The position numbers were made by a program, and so were the translations under genes. From Actinomycetota bacterium (GTDB taxonomy: Bacteria; Actinomycetota; Thermoleophilia; Solirubrobacterales; Solirubrobacteraceae), in NCBI GenBank assembly GCA_018268595.1, contig JAFDWH010000014.1, forward strand, positions 1-64,000: a DNA stretch of 64,000 nt. Direction: 5' to 3'. Under the pieces are notes generated by a model. It made no database searches, had not been told where the DNA came from, and saw only the letters and a program-made list of their open reading frames with translations. Shown here in pieces: positions 16,120 through 24,337 of this stretch. How positions within the stretch are numbered: position 1 is the stretch's first letter; each line of letters starts with the position of its first letter.

Positions 16120-18212
16120 CCGTCGATCACTCCAATCGTCTCCACGCTGATGCCGGCCGCGATCTCGTTGTAGGAGCAGACCGCGAGCTGCGGGATCGCC
16201 TGCTCCACGAGCCGCCGCAGGTGGCGGCGCACGCGCGCCGAGCAGAGCAGCACCGGCCGGGTTCCACGCGCGACGCCATGCTCCATCTGAGTTCGGAGTG
16301 CGCTCACCAAAGCCTGCGCGCGGCTCGGCTCCAGCGCGAGGAACTCGCCGTCCGTCGTCGCCGTGATCGCAGCCGCGACCTCGGCCTCGACCGCCGGGTC
16401 GAGCGCGATCGCGCGCAGCCGCCGCTCGCCGTCCACGTGCGGCGCGACGATCGTGCGGCCGAGCGCCTGGCGCGCGTACTCGGCCAGCAGCGAGGGATCG
16501 CGGGTGACGCGCGCCTTGTCGCCGACCGCCTCGACGATCGCACCCAGGTCGCGGATCGAGACGCCCTCCGCCAGCAGCGCCTGGAGGACGCGCTGCAGCT
16601 CGCCGAGCGTCAGCACATCCGGCACGACCTCCTCGACGACCGCGGCGTTCGACTCCTTGAGCTGCTCCAAGAGCTGTCTGACGTCCTGGCGCGAGAGCAG
16701 GTCGGCGGCGTGCGCGCGGATCGTCTCGGTCAGGTGCGTGACGATCACCGACTCGCCGTCGACGACCGTGTAGCCGAGCGCCTCCGCCTCCGCGCGCTGC
16801 GCGTCGGCGACCCACGTGGCGGGCAGGCCGAACGCCGGCTCGGTCGTCGGCACGCCGCCGGCGAGCTGGCCGAGCGCGTCGCCGGGGTCCATCGCGAGCT
16901 GGTGGCCGGCCATCAGCCGGCCGCGCGCGACCTCGCTGCCGCGCACCTTCAAGACGTACTCGTGCGAGTCGAGCCCCAGCTCGTCGTGGATGCGCACCGG
17001 CGGGATCACCATGCCGAGGTCGGCGGCGATCTGGCGGCGGATCACCGACACGCGCGAGAGCAGCGTGCCGCCCGAGGCGGCGTCGACGAGCGGGACGAGC
17101 CCGAAGCCGATCGCCAGCTCGAGCGGGTCGAGCGGAAGCGCCTCCAGCGCCGCGTCGCGGACCGCCGGGACGGCAGTGCCCTCCGCGTCCGCGAGCGCCG
17201 CGGCCTCGTCGGCGACGGCGAGCGGACCGCCGTCGCGCATCGCCCAACCCAGCGCGAGGAAGCCGCCGCCGATCAGCAGGAACGGCAGCTTCGGCAGGCC
17301 CGGCACGAGCGCGAAGGTGCAGATCACGCCGCCGGCGACCATCGGCGCCTTGCGCTGGCCGAGGATCTGGCTGGCGACGTCCGAGCCGAGGTCTCTGTCG
17401 GAGGCGGCGCGCGTGACGATGATGCCGGTCGCGACCGAGATCAGCAGCGCCGGGATCTGCGCCGCGAGGCCGTCGCCGACGGTCAGCAGGCTGAAGTGCT
17501 GGATCGCCTCGCTGAACGGCAGCCCCTGCTGCATCACGCCGACGACGATGCCGCCGACGAGGTTGATCAGCGTGATCAGCACCGCCGCCATCGCGTCGCC
17601 CTTGACGAACTTCGAGGCGCCGTCCATCGCGCCGTAGAAGTCCGCCTCTCGGCTGATCTCGGCGCGCCGCTGGCGGGCCTCCTCGTCGGTGATCAGGCCC
17701 GCGTTGAGGTCGGCGTCGATCGCCATCTGCTTGCCCGGCATCGCGTCGAGCGTGAAGCGCGCGCCGACCTCCGCGACGCGCCCCGCGCCGTTCGTCACGA
17801 CGACGAACTGGATCACGATCAGGATCAGGAAGATCACGAGGCCGACGACGACGTTCCCGCCGACGACGAAGTGGCCGAAGGCGGCGACGACATGGCCGGC
17901 GTCGCCTCTCGTGAGGATCAGGCGCGTGACCGAGACGTTGATCGCGAGACGGAACATCGTCGTCAGCAGCAGCAGCGACGGGAACGACGCGAAGTCGAGC
18001 GCGCGGTTGAGGTAGAGCGTCGCGACGACGATCGCGAGGCCGCACGAGATGTTCAGCGTGATGAAGAGGTCGAGCAGCGCCGCCGGCAGCGGGATCACCA
18101 GCATCGTCACGATCAGGACGACGCCGACCGCGGCCAGCAGGTCGGTGTGGCGCAGCAGCCGCTGCAACGAGCCGGCGGCGCCGGCGCCTGGTCTCACGGC
18201 GAGCGCGCTCAT
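16116..18212 (-). CDS. flhA: Flagellar biosynthesis protein FlhA
   Basis: 698 residues. The N-terminal half has about eight membrane segments, with LLLLTTMFRLAINVSVTRLIL and the FHIPEP-family cytosolic loop (VVTNGAGRVAEVGARFTLDAMPGKQMAIDADLNAG). The C-terminal half is the nonameric cytosolic substrate-docking ring. Central energy-transducing component of the type III export gate. Starts with a TGATG overlap on flhB and ends with ATGA into flhF. Normal length for the family. Confidence 0.97.
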   Translation of the reverse strand: MSALAVRPGAGAAGSLQRLLRHTDLLAAVGVVLIVTMLVIPLPAALLDLFITLNISCGLAIVVATLYLNRALDFASFPSLLLLTTMFRLAINVSVTRLILTRGDAGHVVAAFGHFVVGGNVVVGLVIFLILIVIQFVVVTNGAGRVAEVGARFTLDAMPGKQMAIDADLNAGLITDEEARQRRAEISREADFYGAMDGASKFVKGDAMAAVLITLINLVGGIVVGVMQQGLPFSEAIQHFSLLTVGDGLAAQIPALLISVATGIIVTRAASDRDLGSDVASQILGQRKAPMVAGGVICTFALVPGLPKLPFLLIGGGFLALGWAMRDGGPLAVADEAAALADAEGTAVPAVRDAALEALPLDPLELAIGFGLVPLVDAASGGTLLSRVSVIRRQIAADLGMVIPPVRIHDELGLDSHEYVLKVRGSEVARGRLMAGHQLAMDPGDALGQLAGGVPTTEPAFGLPATWVADAQRAEAEALGYTVVDGESVIVTHLTETIRAHAADLLSRQDVRQLLEQLKESNAAVVEEVVPDVLTLGELQRVLQALLAEGVSIRDLGAIVEAVGDKARVTRDPSLLAEYARQALGRTIVAPHVDGERRLRAIALDPAVEAEVAAAITATTDGEFLALEPSRAQALVSALRTQMEHGVARGTRPVLLCSARVRRHLRRLVEQAIPQLAVCSYNEIAAGISVETIGVIDG

Positions 18213-19273
18213 CAGGCGCTCCGCCTACGGGCGACTCGGTAGACGTAGGCAAGCACCTGCGCGACCGCCTGGTAGAGCTCCTCGGGCACGAGCTGGCCGA
18301 TCTCGAGCGCCGCGTGCAGCGAGCGCGCGAGCGGTCTGTCCTCGATCACGGGCACGCCGTGCTCCTCCGCGAGTCTGCGGATCTGCAAGGCGATCAGGTC
18401 CTGCCCCTTCGCGACGCACTCGGGCGCCGGGCGCGTGCCGTCGTACTTCAAGGCGACGGCGAAGTGGGTCGGGTTGACGACCACGACGTCGGCCTGCGGC
18501 ACGGCGGCCATCATGCGCGCGCGGGCGGCCTGGAGCTGGCGGCGGCGCAGCGCGCCCTTGACCTCGGCCGGGAGCGAGTGCTGCTTCATCTCCTCCTTCA
18601 GCTCCTCCTTGCTCATGCGCAGGGAGCGCTCGTGGCGGAAGCGCTGGTAGCCGTAGTCGACCGCCGCGATCAGCAGGTAGGCGAGCGCCGCGCGCTGCGC
18701 GATCGCGAACACCATCTTGGAGAGCAGCGCGCCGAGCGCGGCCGGGTTCGAGCCGACGGTGGCGGAGACCTCGGTCAGTCGCGGGATCAGCGCCTGCGCG
18801 ACGATCGCGCCGACGACGGCGACCTTCGCGAGGTTCTTGGCCGTCTCGAACAGCAGTCTCGTGCCGAACACGTTTCTGAAGCCGGCCATCGGGTTGAGCC
18901 GCTTCGGGTCGGGCAGGAGCGCCTGCGTGGCGGGCTTGATCCCCGTCTGCGCGACGTTCACCAGCACGCCGGCGAGCAGGCAGACGCCGGCGACCGGCGC
19001 GACGCCGAGCAGGAACGCTTTGCCGGTTGCGACGAACAGCTCGTGCAGGCCGGCGCCGCTCATGAGCTGCTGCGGGCGCGCGACGTTCGCGAGCCCGTCG
19101 CGCAGCGCGCCCTCGGCGACGCCGACCGTGTGCGGGGCGAGCAGGCTGATCGCGAGCAGGCCGGCGATCATCACGACCGCGCCGTTGAGGTCGACCGACT
19201 TCGCGACCTGGCCTCTCTTGCGCGCCTCCTCGCGGCGCTTGGGCGTTGCCTTCTCGGTCTTGTCGTTCGCCAT
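18212..19273 (-). CDS. flhB: Flagellar biosynthesis protein FlhB
   Basis: 353 residues. N-terminal EKATPKRREEARKRGQVAKS signature, four membrane helices, and a cytosolic domain with the autocleavage motif NPTH in VVVVNPTHFAVALKYDG. Cleavage at Asn-Pro switches export from rod/hook to filament substrates. The gene overlaps flhA and fliR by one base at each end (TGATG). Complete and ordinary. Confidence 0.97.
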   Translation of the reverse strand: MANDKTEKATPKRREEARKRGQVAKSVDLNGAVVMIAGLLAISLLAPHTVGVAEGALRDGLANVARPQQLMSGAGLHELFVATGKAFLLGVAPVAGVCLLAGVLVNVAQTGIKPATQALLPDPKRLNPMAGFRNVFGTRLLFETAKNLAKVAVVGAIVAQALIPRLTEVSATVGSNPAALGALLSKMVFAIAQRAALAYLLIAAVDYGYQRFRHERSLRMSKEELKEEMKQHSLPAEVKGALRRRQLQAARARMMAAVPQADVVVVNPTHFAVALKYDGTRPAPECVAKGQDLIALQIRRLAEEHGVPVIEDRPLARSLHAALEIGQLVPEELYQAVAQVLAYVYRVARRRSA

Positions 19274-20067
19274 CAGCCGACCTTCAGCGTCTGGAGCGCC
19301 TGGGCGACGCTCAGCTGGAGCTGGTCCCCGATCCAGCCGGAGACGAACGGGAGCGAGGCGGCGACGACCAGCAGGCCGACGACGACCTTCACCGGGAAGC
19401 CGACGGCGAAGACGTTGAGCTGCGGCACGACGCGCGTCACGACGCCGAACGCCACGTCGGTGATGACGAGCGCGAGCAGCACCGGGGCGGCGACCTGGAG
19501 CGCGCTGGAGAAGATCGTCGTGAAGGTCGCGACGACGCCCGTCGCGAGCGATCTGACGTCGGGCGCGGCGGTCAGCGGGACGAGCGCGTACGTGCGCGCG
19601 AGCCCGCCGATCACCCAGCTCGTGCCGTCGATCGCGACGAAGATCGCGAGCGCGACGAGGCCGTAGAGCTGCGTGAGGACGGCCGACTGGTTGCCGGTGA
19701 GCGGGTCGACGATCGCGCCGAACGAGAAGCCGACGAGCATGTCGAGCAGCGCGCCGGCGCTCGAGACCGCCGCGAACAGCAGCGCGAGCGACATCGCGAA
19801 CGCGAGCCCCACGAGCAGCTCCTTCATGACGAGGCCGAAGAGGCTCAGGACGTCGTTGGGAACGTGCTGGCCGTGCATCGCGACCGGCGTCAGGCCGACC
19901 GCGAGCGCGCACGCGACGACGGTCCGCACGCGCGGCGGGACCTGTCTGGAGCTGAACAGCGGCGCGACGACGAAGAGGGGCGTGATGCGCGCCAGCACGA
20001 GGACGAAGCCGGCCGTCTGGAGGCCGCCGAGCTGCGCCAGCACCTGCGAGAGCGGCGTGGCGCTCAT
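19273..20067 (-). CDS. fliR: Flagellar export gate protein FliR
   Basis: 264 residues, about six membrane segments, typical N-terminus with VLARITPLFVVAPLFSSRQVPPRVRTVVACALAVGLTP and the C-terminal FPVKVVVGLLVVAASLPF. Start ATG at 20067 overlaps the fliQ stop (ATGA); 24 upstream in-frame codons are read-through of fliQ in another frame. Component of the FliPQR export gate. Confidence 0.95.
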   Translation of the reverse strand: MSATPLSQVLAQLGGLQTAGFVLVLARITPLFVVAPLFSSRQVPPRVRTVVACALAVGLTPVAMHGQHVPNDVLSLFGLVMKELLVGLAFAMSLALLFAAVSSAGALLDMLVGFSFGAIVDPLTGNQSAVLTQLYGLVALAIFVAIDGTSWVIGGLARTYALVPLTAAPDVRSLATGVVATFTTIFSSALQVAAPVLLALVITDVAFGVVTRVVPQLNVFAVGFPVKVVVGLLVVAASLPFVSGWIGDQLQLSVAQALQTLKVG

Positions 20068-20339
20068 CCGCCACCGACCAGGGCCGGGATCGAGCGGTAC
20101 AGCTCCTCCGTGTAGCCCAGCAGCTGGCCGAGCATCCACGGGCCGGCGACGACGATCACCGCGGCCACGCCGACGATCTTCGGGATGAACGAGAGCGACT
20201 GCTCCTGGATCTGCGTGACCGCCTGGAAGACCGACACGATCAGGCCGATCGCGAGGCCGACCAGCAGCAGCGGCCCGCCGACCTTCATCGCGAGCTCCAT
20301 CGCCTGTTGGGCGAGGTGGACGGCGGTGTCCTGGTCCAT
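20064..20339 (-). CDS. fliQ: Flagellar export gate protein FliQ
   Basis: 91 residues, two membrane helices; MDQDTAVHLAQQAMELAMKV and the conserved GLIVSVFQAVTQIQEQSLSFIPK between them are diagnostic. It forms the lower part of the FliPQR gate. It begins 2 nt after the fliP stop and overlaps fliR. Confidence 0.95.
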   Translation of the reverse strand: MDQDTAVHLAQQAMELAMKVGGPLLLVGLAIGLIVSVFQAVTQIQEQSLSFIPKIVGVAAVIVVAGPWMLGQLLGYTEELYRSIPALVGGG

Positions 20340-20341
20340 GG

Positions 20342-20980
20342 CTAGTGGAAGCTCCTGACGAGCGATTCCGTGACCAGGCCCCACCCGTCGACCAGGACGA
20401 ACAGCAGGATCTTGAACGGCAGCGAGATGAAGACGGGCGGCAGCATGATCATGCCCATCGACATCAGCGTGCTGGCGACGATCAGGTCGATCACGAAGAA
20501 CGGCAGGAAGATCAGGAAGCCGATCTGGAAGGCCGTCTTCAGCTCGCTGACGATGAAGGCGGGGATCAGCACGGTCGTTCTGATGTCGGCGTGCGTTCTC
20601 GGCTGCTCTCTCGTTCTCGCGAGGCGCACGAACAGCGCCAGGTCGGAGTCGCGCGTCTGGCGGAACATGAAGTCGCGCAGCGGCTCCTCGGCGCGCTTGA
20701 TCGCCTGCTGCGTGTCGATCTTGTGCGCCTGCAGCGGGTCCCAGGCGGTGTCCTTGATCGTGTTGAACGTCGGCGCCATCACGAACAGCGTCAGGAACAG
20801 GGCGATGCCGACGAGCACCTGGTTCGGCGGCGCCGTCGGCGTGCCGATCGCGGTGCGGATGAAGCCGAGGACGATCAGGATGCGGGTGAAGCCGGTGACG
20901 CAGAACAGCAGCGCGGGGACGAGCGTGAGCCCGCCGATCAGCAGCAGGATCTGAACCGCGTTGCCGCCGTCGCCTCTCAT
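20342..20980 (-). CDS. fliP: Flagellar export gate protein FliP
   Basis: 212 residues. Family segments include LLTLVPALLF, FTRILIVLGFIRTAIGTPTAPPNQVLVGIALFLTLFVMAPTF, DLALFVRLA, and FLPFFVIDLIVASTLMSMGMIMLPP. There is no cleavable signal peptide (starts MRGDGGNAVQILLLIGGLTL), which is shorter than in proteobacteria. The start ATG overlaps the fliO stop (ATGA). Confidence 0.96.
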   Translation of the reverse strand: MRGDGGNAVQILLLIGGLTLVPALLFCVTGFTRILIVLGFIRTAIGTPTAPPNQVLVGIALFLTLFVMAPTFNTIKDTAWDPLQAHKIDTQQAIKRAEEPLRDFMFRQTRDSDLALFVRLARTREQPRTHADIRTTVLIPAFIVSELKTAFQIGFLIFLPFFVIDLIVASTLMSMGMIMLPPVFISLPFKILLFVLVDGWGLVTESLVRSFH

Positions 20981-21621
20981 CCGCGGACCGTCCAGGCGCG
21001 CAGCGTGTCGATGGCGTTTCTCGGGGTCCGTTGTCCGCTCGGGGCCGGCAGCGCGAGCTGCCGGCGGGGGCGGGGCTGCGCGAGCTGGGCAAGCTGCGGC
21101 AGCGCGAGGCGCGGAAGTCTGCGCGCCGGGCGGCTCGGAGCGTCGTCGTCGGGCAGGATCGGCATGCCGTCCGCGTCGATCAGGCCGGCGGCGCGCGCCT
21201 CCTCCTCGCTGTAGGTGCGGATCGGGACGACGTTGTGCTCGGCGACGCCGAGCAGCACGAGGTCGCGGCCGGCGCGCACCAGGTGGACGGAGCGGTTGGG
21301 GCCGAGCGGGACGGAGGCGAGCGATGCGAGGCCGGCGCCGGTGGCGCGCGGCTGCTTGCTGGCCTTGACCTGTCTGAGGACCCACGCGACGCCGTAGATG
21401 ACGCCGATCACGATCGCCAGGCCGACGATCGTGCGGACCAGCGAGCCGCCGCCTCCGATGTGACTGCCCTGACCGCTCGCGCCGGTCAGGTCGACGGGCG
21501 TCGACTCGCCGGACGCGGCTCTGTCATGCGCGGCAGCGACCGCGCGGGCAGGCGTGACGAGCAGCAGCACGACGGCAGCGACCGTCGCGGCCACCCGTGA
21601 GTGCAGGGAAGCCTTGATCAT
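20977..21621 (-). CDS. fliO: Flagellar biosynthesis protein FliO
   Basis: 214 residues: signal-like hydrophobic N-terminus (about 9-30), a second membrane segment (about 62-84, LVRTIVGLAIVIGVIYGVAWVLRQ), then a beta-rich FliO domain (VPLGPNRSVHLVRAGRDLVLLGVAEHNVVPI) and a basic Pro/Leu-rich tail. FliO helps assemble FliP in the export gate. It is first in the export operon, behind a sigma-28-type promoter at 21657-21684, with a CAGGAG sequence 10-15 nt before the ATG. Confidence 0.88.
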   Translation of the reverse strand: MIKASLHSRVAATVAAVVLLLVTPARAVAAAHDRAASGESTPVDLTGASGQGSHIGGGGSLVRTIVGLAIVIGVIYGVAWVLRQVKASKQPRATGAGLASLASVPLGPNRSVHLVRAGRDLVLLGVAEHNVVPIRTYSEEEARAAGLIDADGMPILPDDDAPSRPARRLPRLALPQLAQLAQPRPRRQLALPAPSGQRTPRNAIDTLRAWTVRG

Positions 21622-21656
21622 CGAGGGATGACTCCTGAGGGAAGAGTCGTCCCGGG

Positions 21657-21684
21657 TAGTCGGCAGGGGTGCGGCGGGCTTTAG
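21657..21684 (-). promoter_or_regulatory. Sigma-28-type promoter of the fliO operon
   Basis: Minus strand CTAAA-N15-GCCGACTA, then CCCGGGAC. The -35 is a perfect TAAA and the spacing is exactly 15. It is placed 35 nt before the fliO ATG. It should drive export-apparatus genes and, by read-through, flhF and pilZ. Confidence 0.78.
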
Positions 21685-21720
21685 CCGGGTTCGGCGGACC
21701 CGCCGGCGGCCGGCCGCCTC

Positions 21721-21726
21721 TATGCT
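21721..21726 (+). promoter_or_regulatory. TANNNT -10 hexamer of the hypothetical gene at 21735
   Basis: TATGCT, then 8 nt, then ATG; no Shine-Dalgarno. It is divergent from the fliO promoter; the two elements are about 40 nt apart. Confidence 0.35.
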
Positions 21727-21734
21727 CGCGGGCG

Positions 21735-22196
21735 ATGACGTACACGAGCGACGAAGGGCGCAGAGAGCTGCTGGCGGCGACGGCCGAGGCGGCCGACACG
21801 ATCGCAGTGGTCCTCGCCGCGCTCGGGGAGGCGTACGAGCTGGTCGACGAGGACACGGCGGAGCGGCTCGAGGCCGAGCTGTTCGGGCCGGCGCAGGCTG
21901 CGTACGGGCGGATGAAGCGGGGGCACGTCGAATTCGCGGCGCGCAGCGGGCTGCCCACCGCGTCGTTCGCGGTGGCCCAGCCGCCGGCGCCGCCGTCGGC
22001 GGGCGCGCACGGCTACGTCGAGGCGGCGATCGAGGCGGCCGAGCATGCCGACGACATCCTCTCCGAGCTGCAGGACTCGCTGCTGCCCGTCGAGGTCGGC
22101 GACGCCGAGCTGCGCGCCGCGATCGCCGACGTCCGCACGCGCCTGAGCGCGGTGCCGGAGGCCGGGCACGCGCTGCTGCGCACGCTCGGGCGCTGA
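21735..22196 (+). CDS. Hypothetical all-alpha protein divergent from fliO
   Basis: 153 residues, no signal peptide or membrane segment. It looks like a helical bundle rich in Ala and Glu: residues about 5-60 (SDEGRRELLAATAEAADTIAVVLAALGEAYELVDEDTAERL) and about 80-150 (AAIEAAEHADDILSELQDSLL). No family is recognised. It shares its upstream region with the fliO operon but has no sigma-28 element on its own strand. The codon pattern matches the host. The start is the ATG at 21735; upstream in-frame codons are part of the promoter region. Confidence 0.65.
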   Translation: MTYTSDEGRRELLAATAEAADTIAVVLAALGEAYELVDEDTAERLEAELFGPAQAAYGRMKRGHVEFAARSGLPTASFAVAQPPAPPSAGAHGYVEAAIEAAEHADDILSELQDSLLPVEVGDAELRAAIADVRTRLSAVPEAGHALLRTLGR

Positions 22197-22249
22197 TTCA
22201 CAGCTACGTGCTGTAGACACCGCTGAGGCGGTCGTGGACCCTTGGTCGC

Positions 22250-22456
22250 ATGCCCACCGCTTTCCAGAATCAGGCGTTCGCACGGGGCTTTCGCGACGGC
22301 ATCCGCAGCATCGTGACGGGGAGGTGCGAACTGCCCCATCGTGTCGTCCGGCGCGAGATGGGCTCGCCTGCCACGGACCGCATCGCGCGACACCGTGACA
22401 TGGAGGCGTTCCGGGCAGATGTCGATCGGGGGCGGCGACGTGCCAGCCGCAGGTGA
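22250..22456 (+). CDS. Possible small basic protein, uncertain
   Basis: 68-residue frame (MPTAFQNQAFARGFRDGIRS...) that ends with an Arg-rich helix. It precedes and overlaps the start of the DUF2335 frame by 38 nt. Base use is less extreme than in the neighbours, as in the rest of 22.2-23.0 kb. No family recognised; it may be a real accessory gene or a remnant. Confidence 0.3.
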   Translation: MPTAFQNQAFARGFRDGIRSIVTGRCELPHRVVRREMGSPATDRIARHRDMEAFRADVDRGRRRASRR

Positions 22457-22913
22457 GAACGCGGGCGACAAGAGCCTCGAACGTCGTGAGCCGACCGTGA
22501 TCGAGCCGGGGAGGCGTAGCCGGCGGCATCCTGGAGCCAGGCTCGACGTCGGGCTCCGCCAGTCCACCTACACGTCGCCGCTGCCTTCTCCTGACGATCT
22601 CGACCGCTACGTCGCCCAGGTCCCCGACGCCGCCGAGCGTCTTATGGCCGCAGGAGAGCGGGAGCAGGCACATCGCCATCAAATCGAGCGTCGGCTCGTC
22701 GAGATCGACGCCGATGTCATGCCTCGCTACTTCGCCGGGCAGCGCCGTGCGCACTTCCTTGGCTTGGTTCTCGGGATCGCATACCTCGGCGCGATGGTGT
22801 TCGCGATGTGGCAGGGCTATCCGTTGGCCGGCGTCGGCGGAGCGACGTTCGGGATCGCCGCGGTCATCTGGGCGATCCGGCGCGAGCCCTCAGCATCCGA
22901 GCTGGACGCATGA
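22419..22913 (+). CDS. DUF2335-like two-TM membrane protein
   Basis: 164 residues from the ATG at 22419 (GGAGG lies about 12 nt upstream; a GTG at 22440 is an alternative). The family core is clear: YTSPLPSPDDLDRYVAQVPDAAERLMAAGEREQAHRHQIERR, then two hydrophobic segments (HFLGLVLGIAYLGAMVFAMW and LAGVGGATFGIAAVIWAI). DUF2335 proteins are common on phages and other mobile elements; their function is unknown. This one lies in a patch of less GC-rich sequence with an antitoxin remnant, which suggests acquired DNA. Confidence 0.7.
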   Translation: MSIGGGDVPAAGENAGDKSLERREPTVIEPGRRSRRHPGARLDVGLRQSTYTSPLPSPDDLDRYVAQVPDAAERLMAAGEREQAHRHQIERRLVEIDADVMPRYFAGQRRAHFLGLVLGIAYLGAMVFAMWQGYPLAGVGGATFGIAAVIWAIRREPSASELDA

Positions 22914-22922
22914 CGCCCGGGC

Positions 22923-23015
22923 GCTGAACCACAGCTCAGTGTGAATCTGGCTGACGAGGACGTCGCGTTTCTCGACCCCTACGCGAAGACGCGTGCGGCG
23001 GCACCGGGCTCCTAG
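22923..23015 (+). pseudogene. Truncated ribbon-helix-helix antitoxin remnant
   Basis: The frame reads ...PQLSVNLADEDVAFLDPYAKTRAAAPGS and then a stop (23013-23015). The segment strongly resembles the N-terminal half of CopG/VapB-type antitoxins (K.SVSL..EDVAFLDEYA...G..SRS). No start codon precedes it in frame except an internal GTG (22941), and the dimerisation and toxin-binding C-terminus is missing. Best read as a decayed antitoxin; no toxin gene is adjacent. Confidence 0.4.
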
Positions 23016-23023
23016 GCCGGCCG

Positions 23024-23593
23024 CTAGTCGAACTGCCCCGCGCGGATTCCGCGGCGCTTGGCGAGGCGGGCGAGCGGGGGCATCAGGAGGCGCTGGAGGG
23101 CGCGCGGCGGGGCCGGCGGGAAGCTCATCTCGACCATCTCGCCGTAGGTGTCCAGCATCACGGCGCCCTGCAGCCAGCCGGTGACGCCCTTGGGAATCCC
23201 GCGTCTCGTGATGCGGCCGTTGCGCGAGAGGACCGCGGCGTCGGTCAGGAAGCCCTCCAGCGCGGGGTCGGGCGGGGTCGCGATGCAGCGCGTGTAGGCG
23301 ACCGTGTCGCCGCTGTTGCGGTAGGCGTGGCGGGTGCCAGGCGGCACGACGACCGTCGCGCCGGCGTCGGCGCCGGACCATCTGCGACCGGCGAGGAACT
23401 CCATGCGGCCCTCCATGACCGTGAACCGCTCCTCCATGCGCGGGTGCACGTGCGGCGGCACGCCTCCGCCGGGGTCGACCCACATCTCGCACAGCACCGC
23501 CGGAGCGCCGCGCTCGTCGGTCGTCTCCGTGAAGCGCAGGCGGTGCCTGAAGACCGGGTCGTGGACGATCTGCGCATCTGCGCTGACGCTCAT
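23024..23593 (-). CDS. Cupin-domain protein, TetR-controlled
   Basis: 189 residues. A cupin barrel fills about residues 25-125: PPHVHPRMEERFTVMEGRMEFLAG is cupin motif 1 with the metal-type His-x-His and Glu, and GATVVVPPGTRHAYRNSGD is motif 2 with a His. The C-terminal about 60 residues are helical (YGEMVEMSFPPAPPRALQRLL), a layout also seen in small quercetinase-like or sugar-binding cupins. AGGAGG lies 5 nt before the ATG. Divergent from a tetR gene with tandem operators between them, so it is the probable regulated target. Substrate unknown. Confidence 0.82.
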   Translation of the reverse strand: MSVSADAQIVHDPVFRHRLRFTETTDERGAPAVLCEMWVDPGGGVPPHVHPRMEERFTVMEGRMEFLAGRRWSGADAGATVVVPPGTRHAYRNSGDTVAYTRCIATPPDPALEGFLTDAAVLSRNGRITRRGIPKGVTGWLQGAVMLDTYGEMVEMSFPPAPPRALQRLLMPPLARLAKRRGIRAGQFD

Positions 23594-23606
23594 GCCGACC
23601 TCCTGA

Positions 23607-23649
23607 CTAACCTAGTGAGCGTTAGGCAGGCTACCTAGGGAGCGTTAGG
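23607..23649. promoter_or_regulatory. Tandem TetR operators between cupin gene and tetR
   Basis: Two near-identical copies in direct orientation: CTAACCTAGTGAGCGTTAGG (23607-23626) and CTACCTAGGGAGCGTTAGG (23631-23649). The first copy has palindromic ends CTAAC...GTTAG, typical of TetR sites. They cover the whole 57-nt intergenic space and would block both promoters. Confidence 0.7.
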
Positions 23650-23650
23650 T

Positions 23651-24286
23651 TTGTCGAAGCAGGCGGTCCGCACGAGAACCGGCGGGCGCAGACGCATGCC
23701 AGCCGCGGAGCGCAGAGAGCTGATCGAGCGGGCGGCGACGCGGGTGTTCGCCGAGCGCGGCTACGCGGGCGCGTCGATCGACGAGATCGCGCGGCGCTCC
23801 GGCGTCTCCGCGCCGGTCGTGTACGACCACTTCGCCTCCAAGCTCGACCTGTTCGTGCGGCTGCTCGAGCGCACGCGCGACGAGCTGCTCGCGATGTGGG
23901 CCGAGACGCTCGCGGGCGCGGACCCGACGCAGCTTCGCATGGAGCGCGCCTTCGACGCCTGGGCCCGCTACGTCGAGGACAACCGCTTCGCCTCGCGCAT
24001 GTACTTCCTCGAGGCGACCGGCGATCCCGATGCACGCGCAGCCCACCGCGAGATCCAGGCGCAGGGGCGCGCGGCGCTGAGCGCGATCCTCGGGCAGCAG
24101 CCGGGCGCGCGCGAGATCGCGCGCGACGCGGACGGCCTCGAGATGGTCGCCGAGACGATCCGCGCCGGCCTCGCAGGGCTCGCGATCTGGTGGGACGAGC
24201 ACCCGCACGTCCCGCGCGAGCGGATCGTCGAGACCGCGATGAACGTGCTGTGGACCGGCTTCGAGCAGTTGCAGGGCGGCGGCTGA
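23651..24286 (+). CDS. TetR family transcriptional regulator
   Basis: 211 residues. N-terminal HTH: AERRELIERAATRVFAERGYAGASIDEIARRSGVSAPVVYDHFASKLDLF, with recognition helix SAPVVYDHFASK. The C-terminal helical ligand domain has a Trp-rich end (GLAGLAIWWDEHPHV). The TTG at 23651 gives a basic N-terminal arm typical of the family but lies 1 nt after the second operator; an ATG at 23696 is the alternative. It probably represses itself and the divergent cupin gene. Ligand unknown. Confidence 0.88.
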   Translation: MSKQAVRTRTGGRRRMPAAERRELIERAATRVFAERGYAGASIDEIARRSGVSAPVVYDHFASKLDLFVRLLERTRDELLAMWAETLAGADPTQLRMERAFDAWARYVEDNRFASRMYFLEATGDPDARAAHREIQAQGRAALSAILGQQPGAREIARDADGLEMVAETIRAGLAGLAIWWDEHPHVPRERIVETAMNVLWTGFEQLQGGG

Positions 24287-24288
24287 GC

Positions 24289-24337
24289 GAGGACCGCGGA
24301 TCAGACCCCCTGGGAGCGGGTCTGGTTCGCGGTCCTC
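24289..24337. terminator. Bidirectional terminator between tetR and the cheY end of the flagellar operon
   Basis: Long hairpin: GAGGACCGCG (24289-24298) pairs with CGCGGTCCTC (24328-24337), and CAGACCC (24302-24308) pairs with GGGTCTG (24318-24324), with a 3-nt internal mismatch and a 9-nt loop. It overlaps the cheY stop codon and would end both convergent transcripts. Confidence 0.75.
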
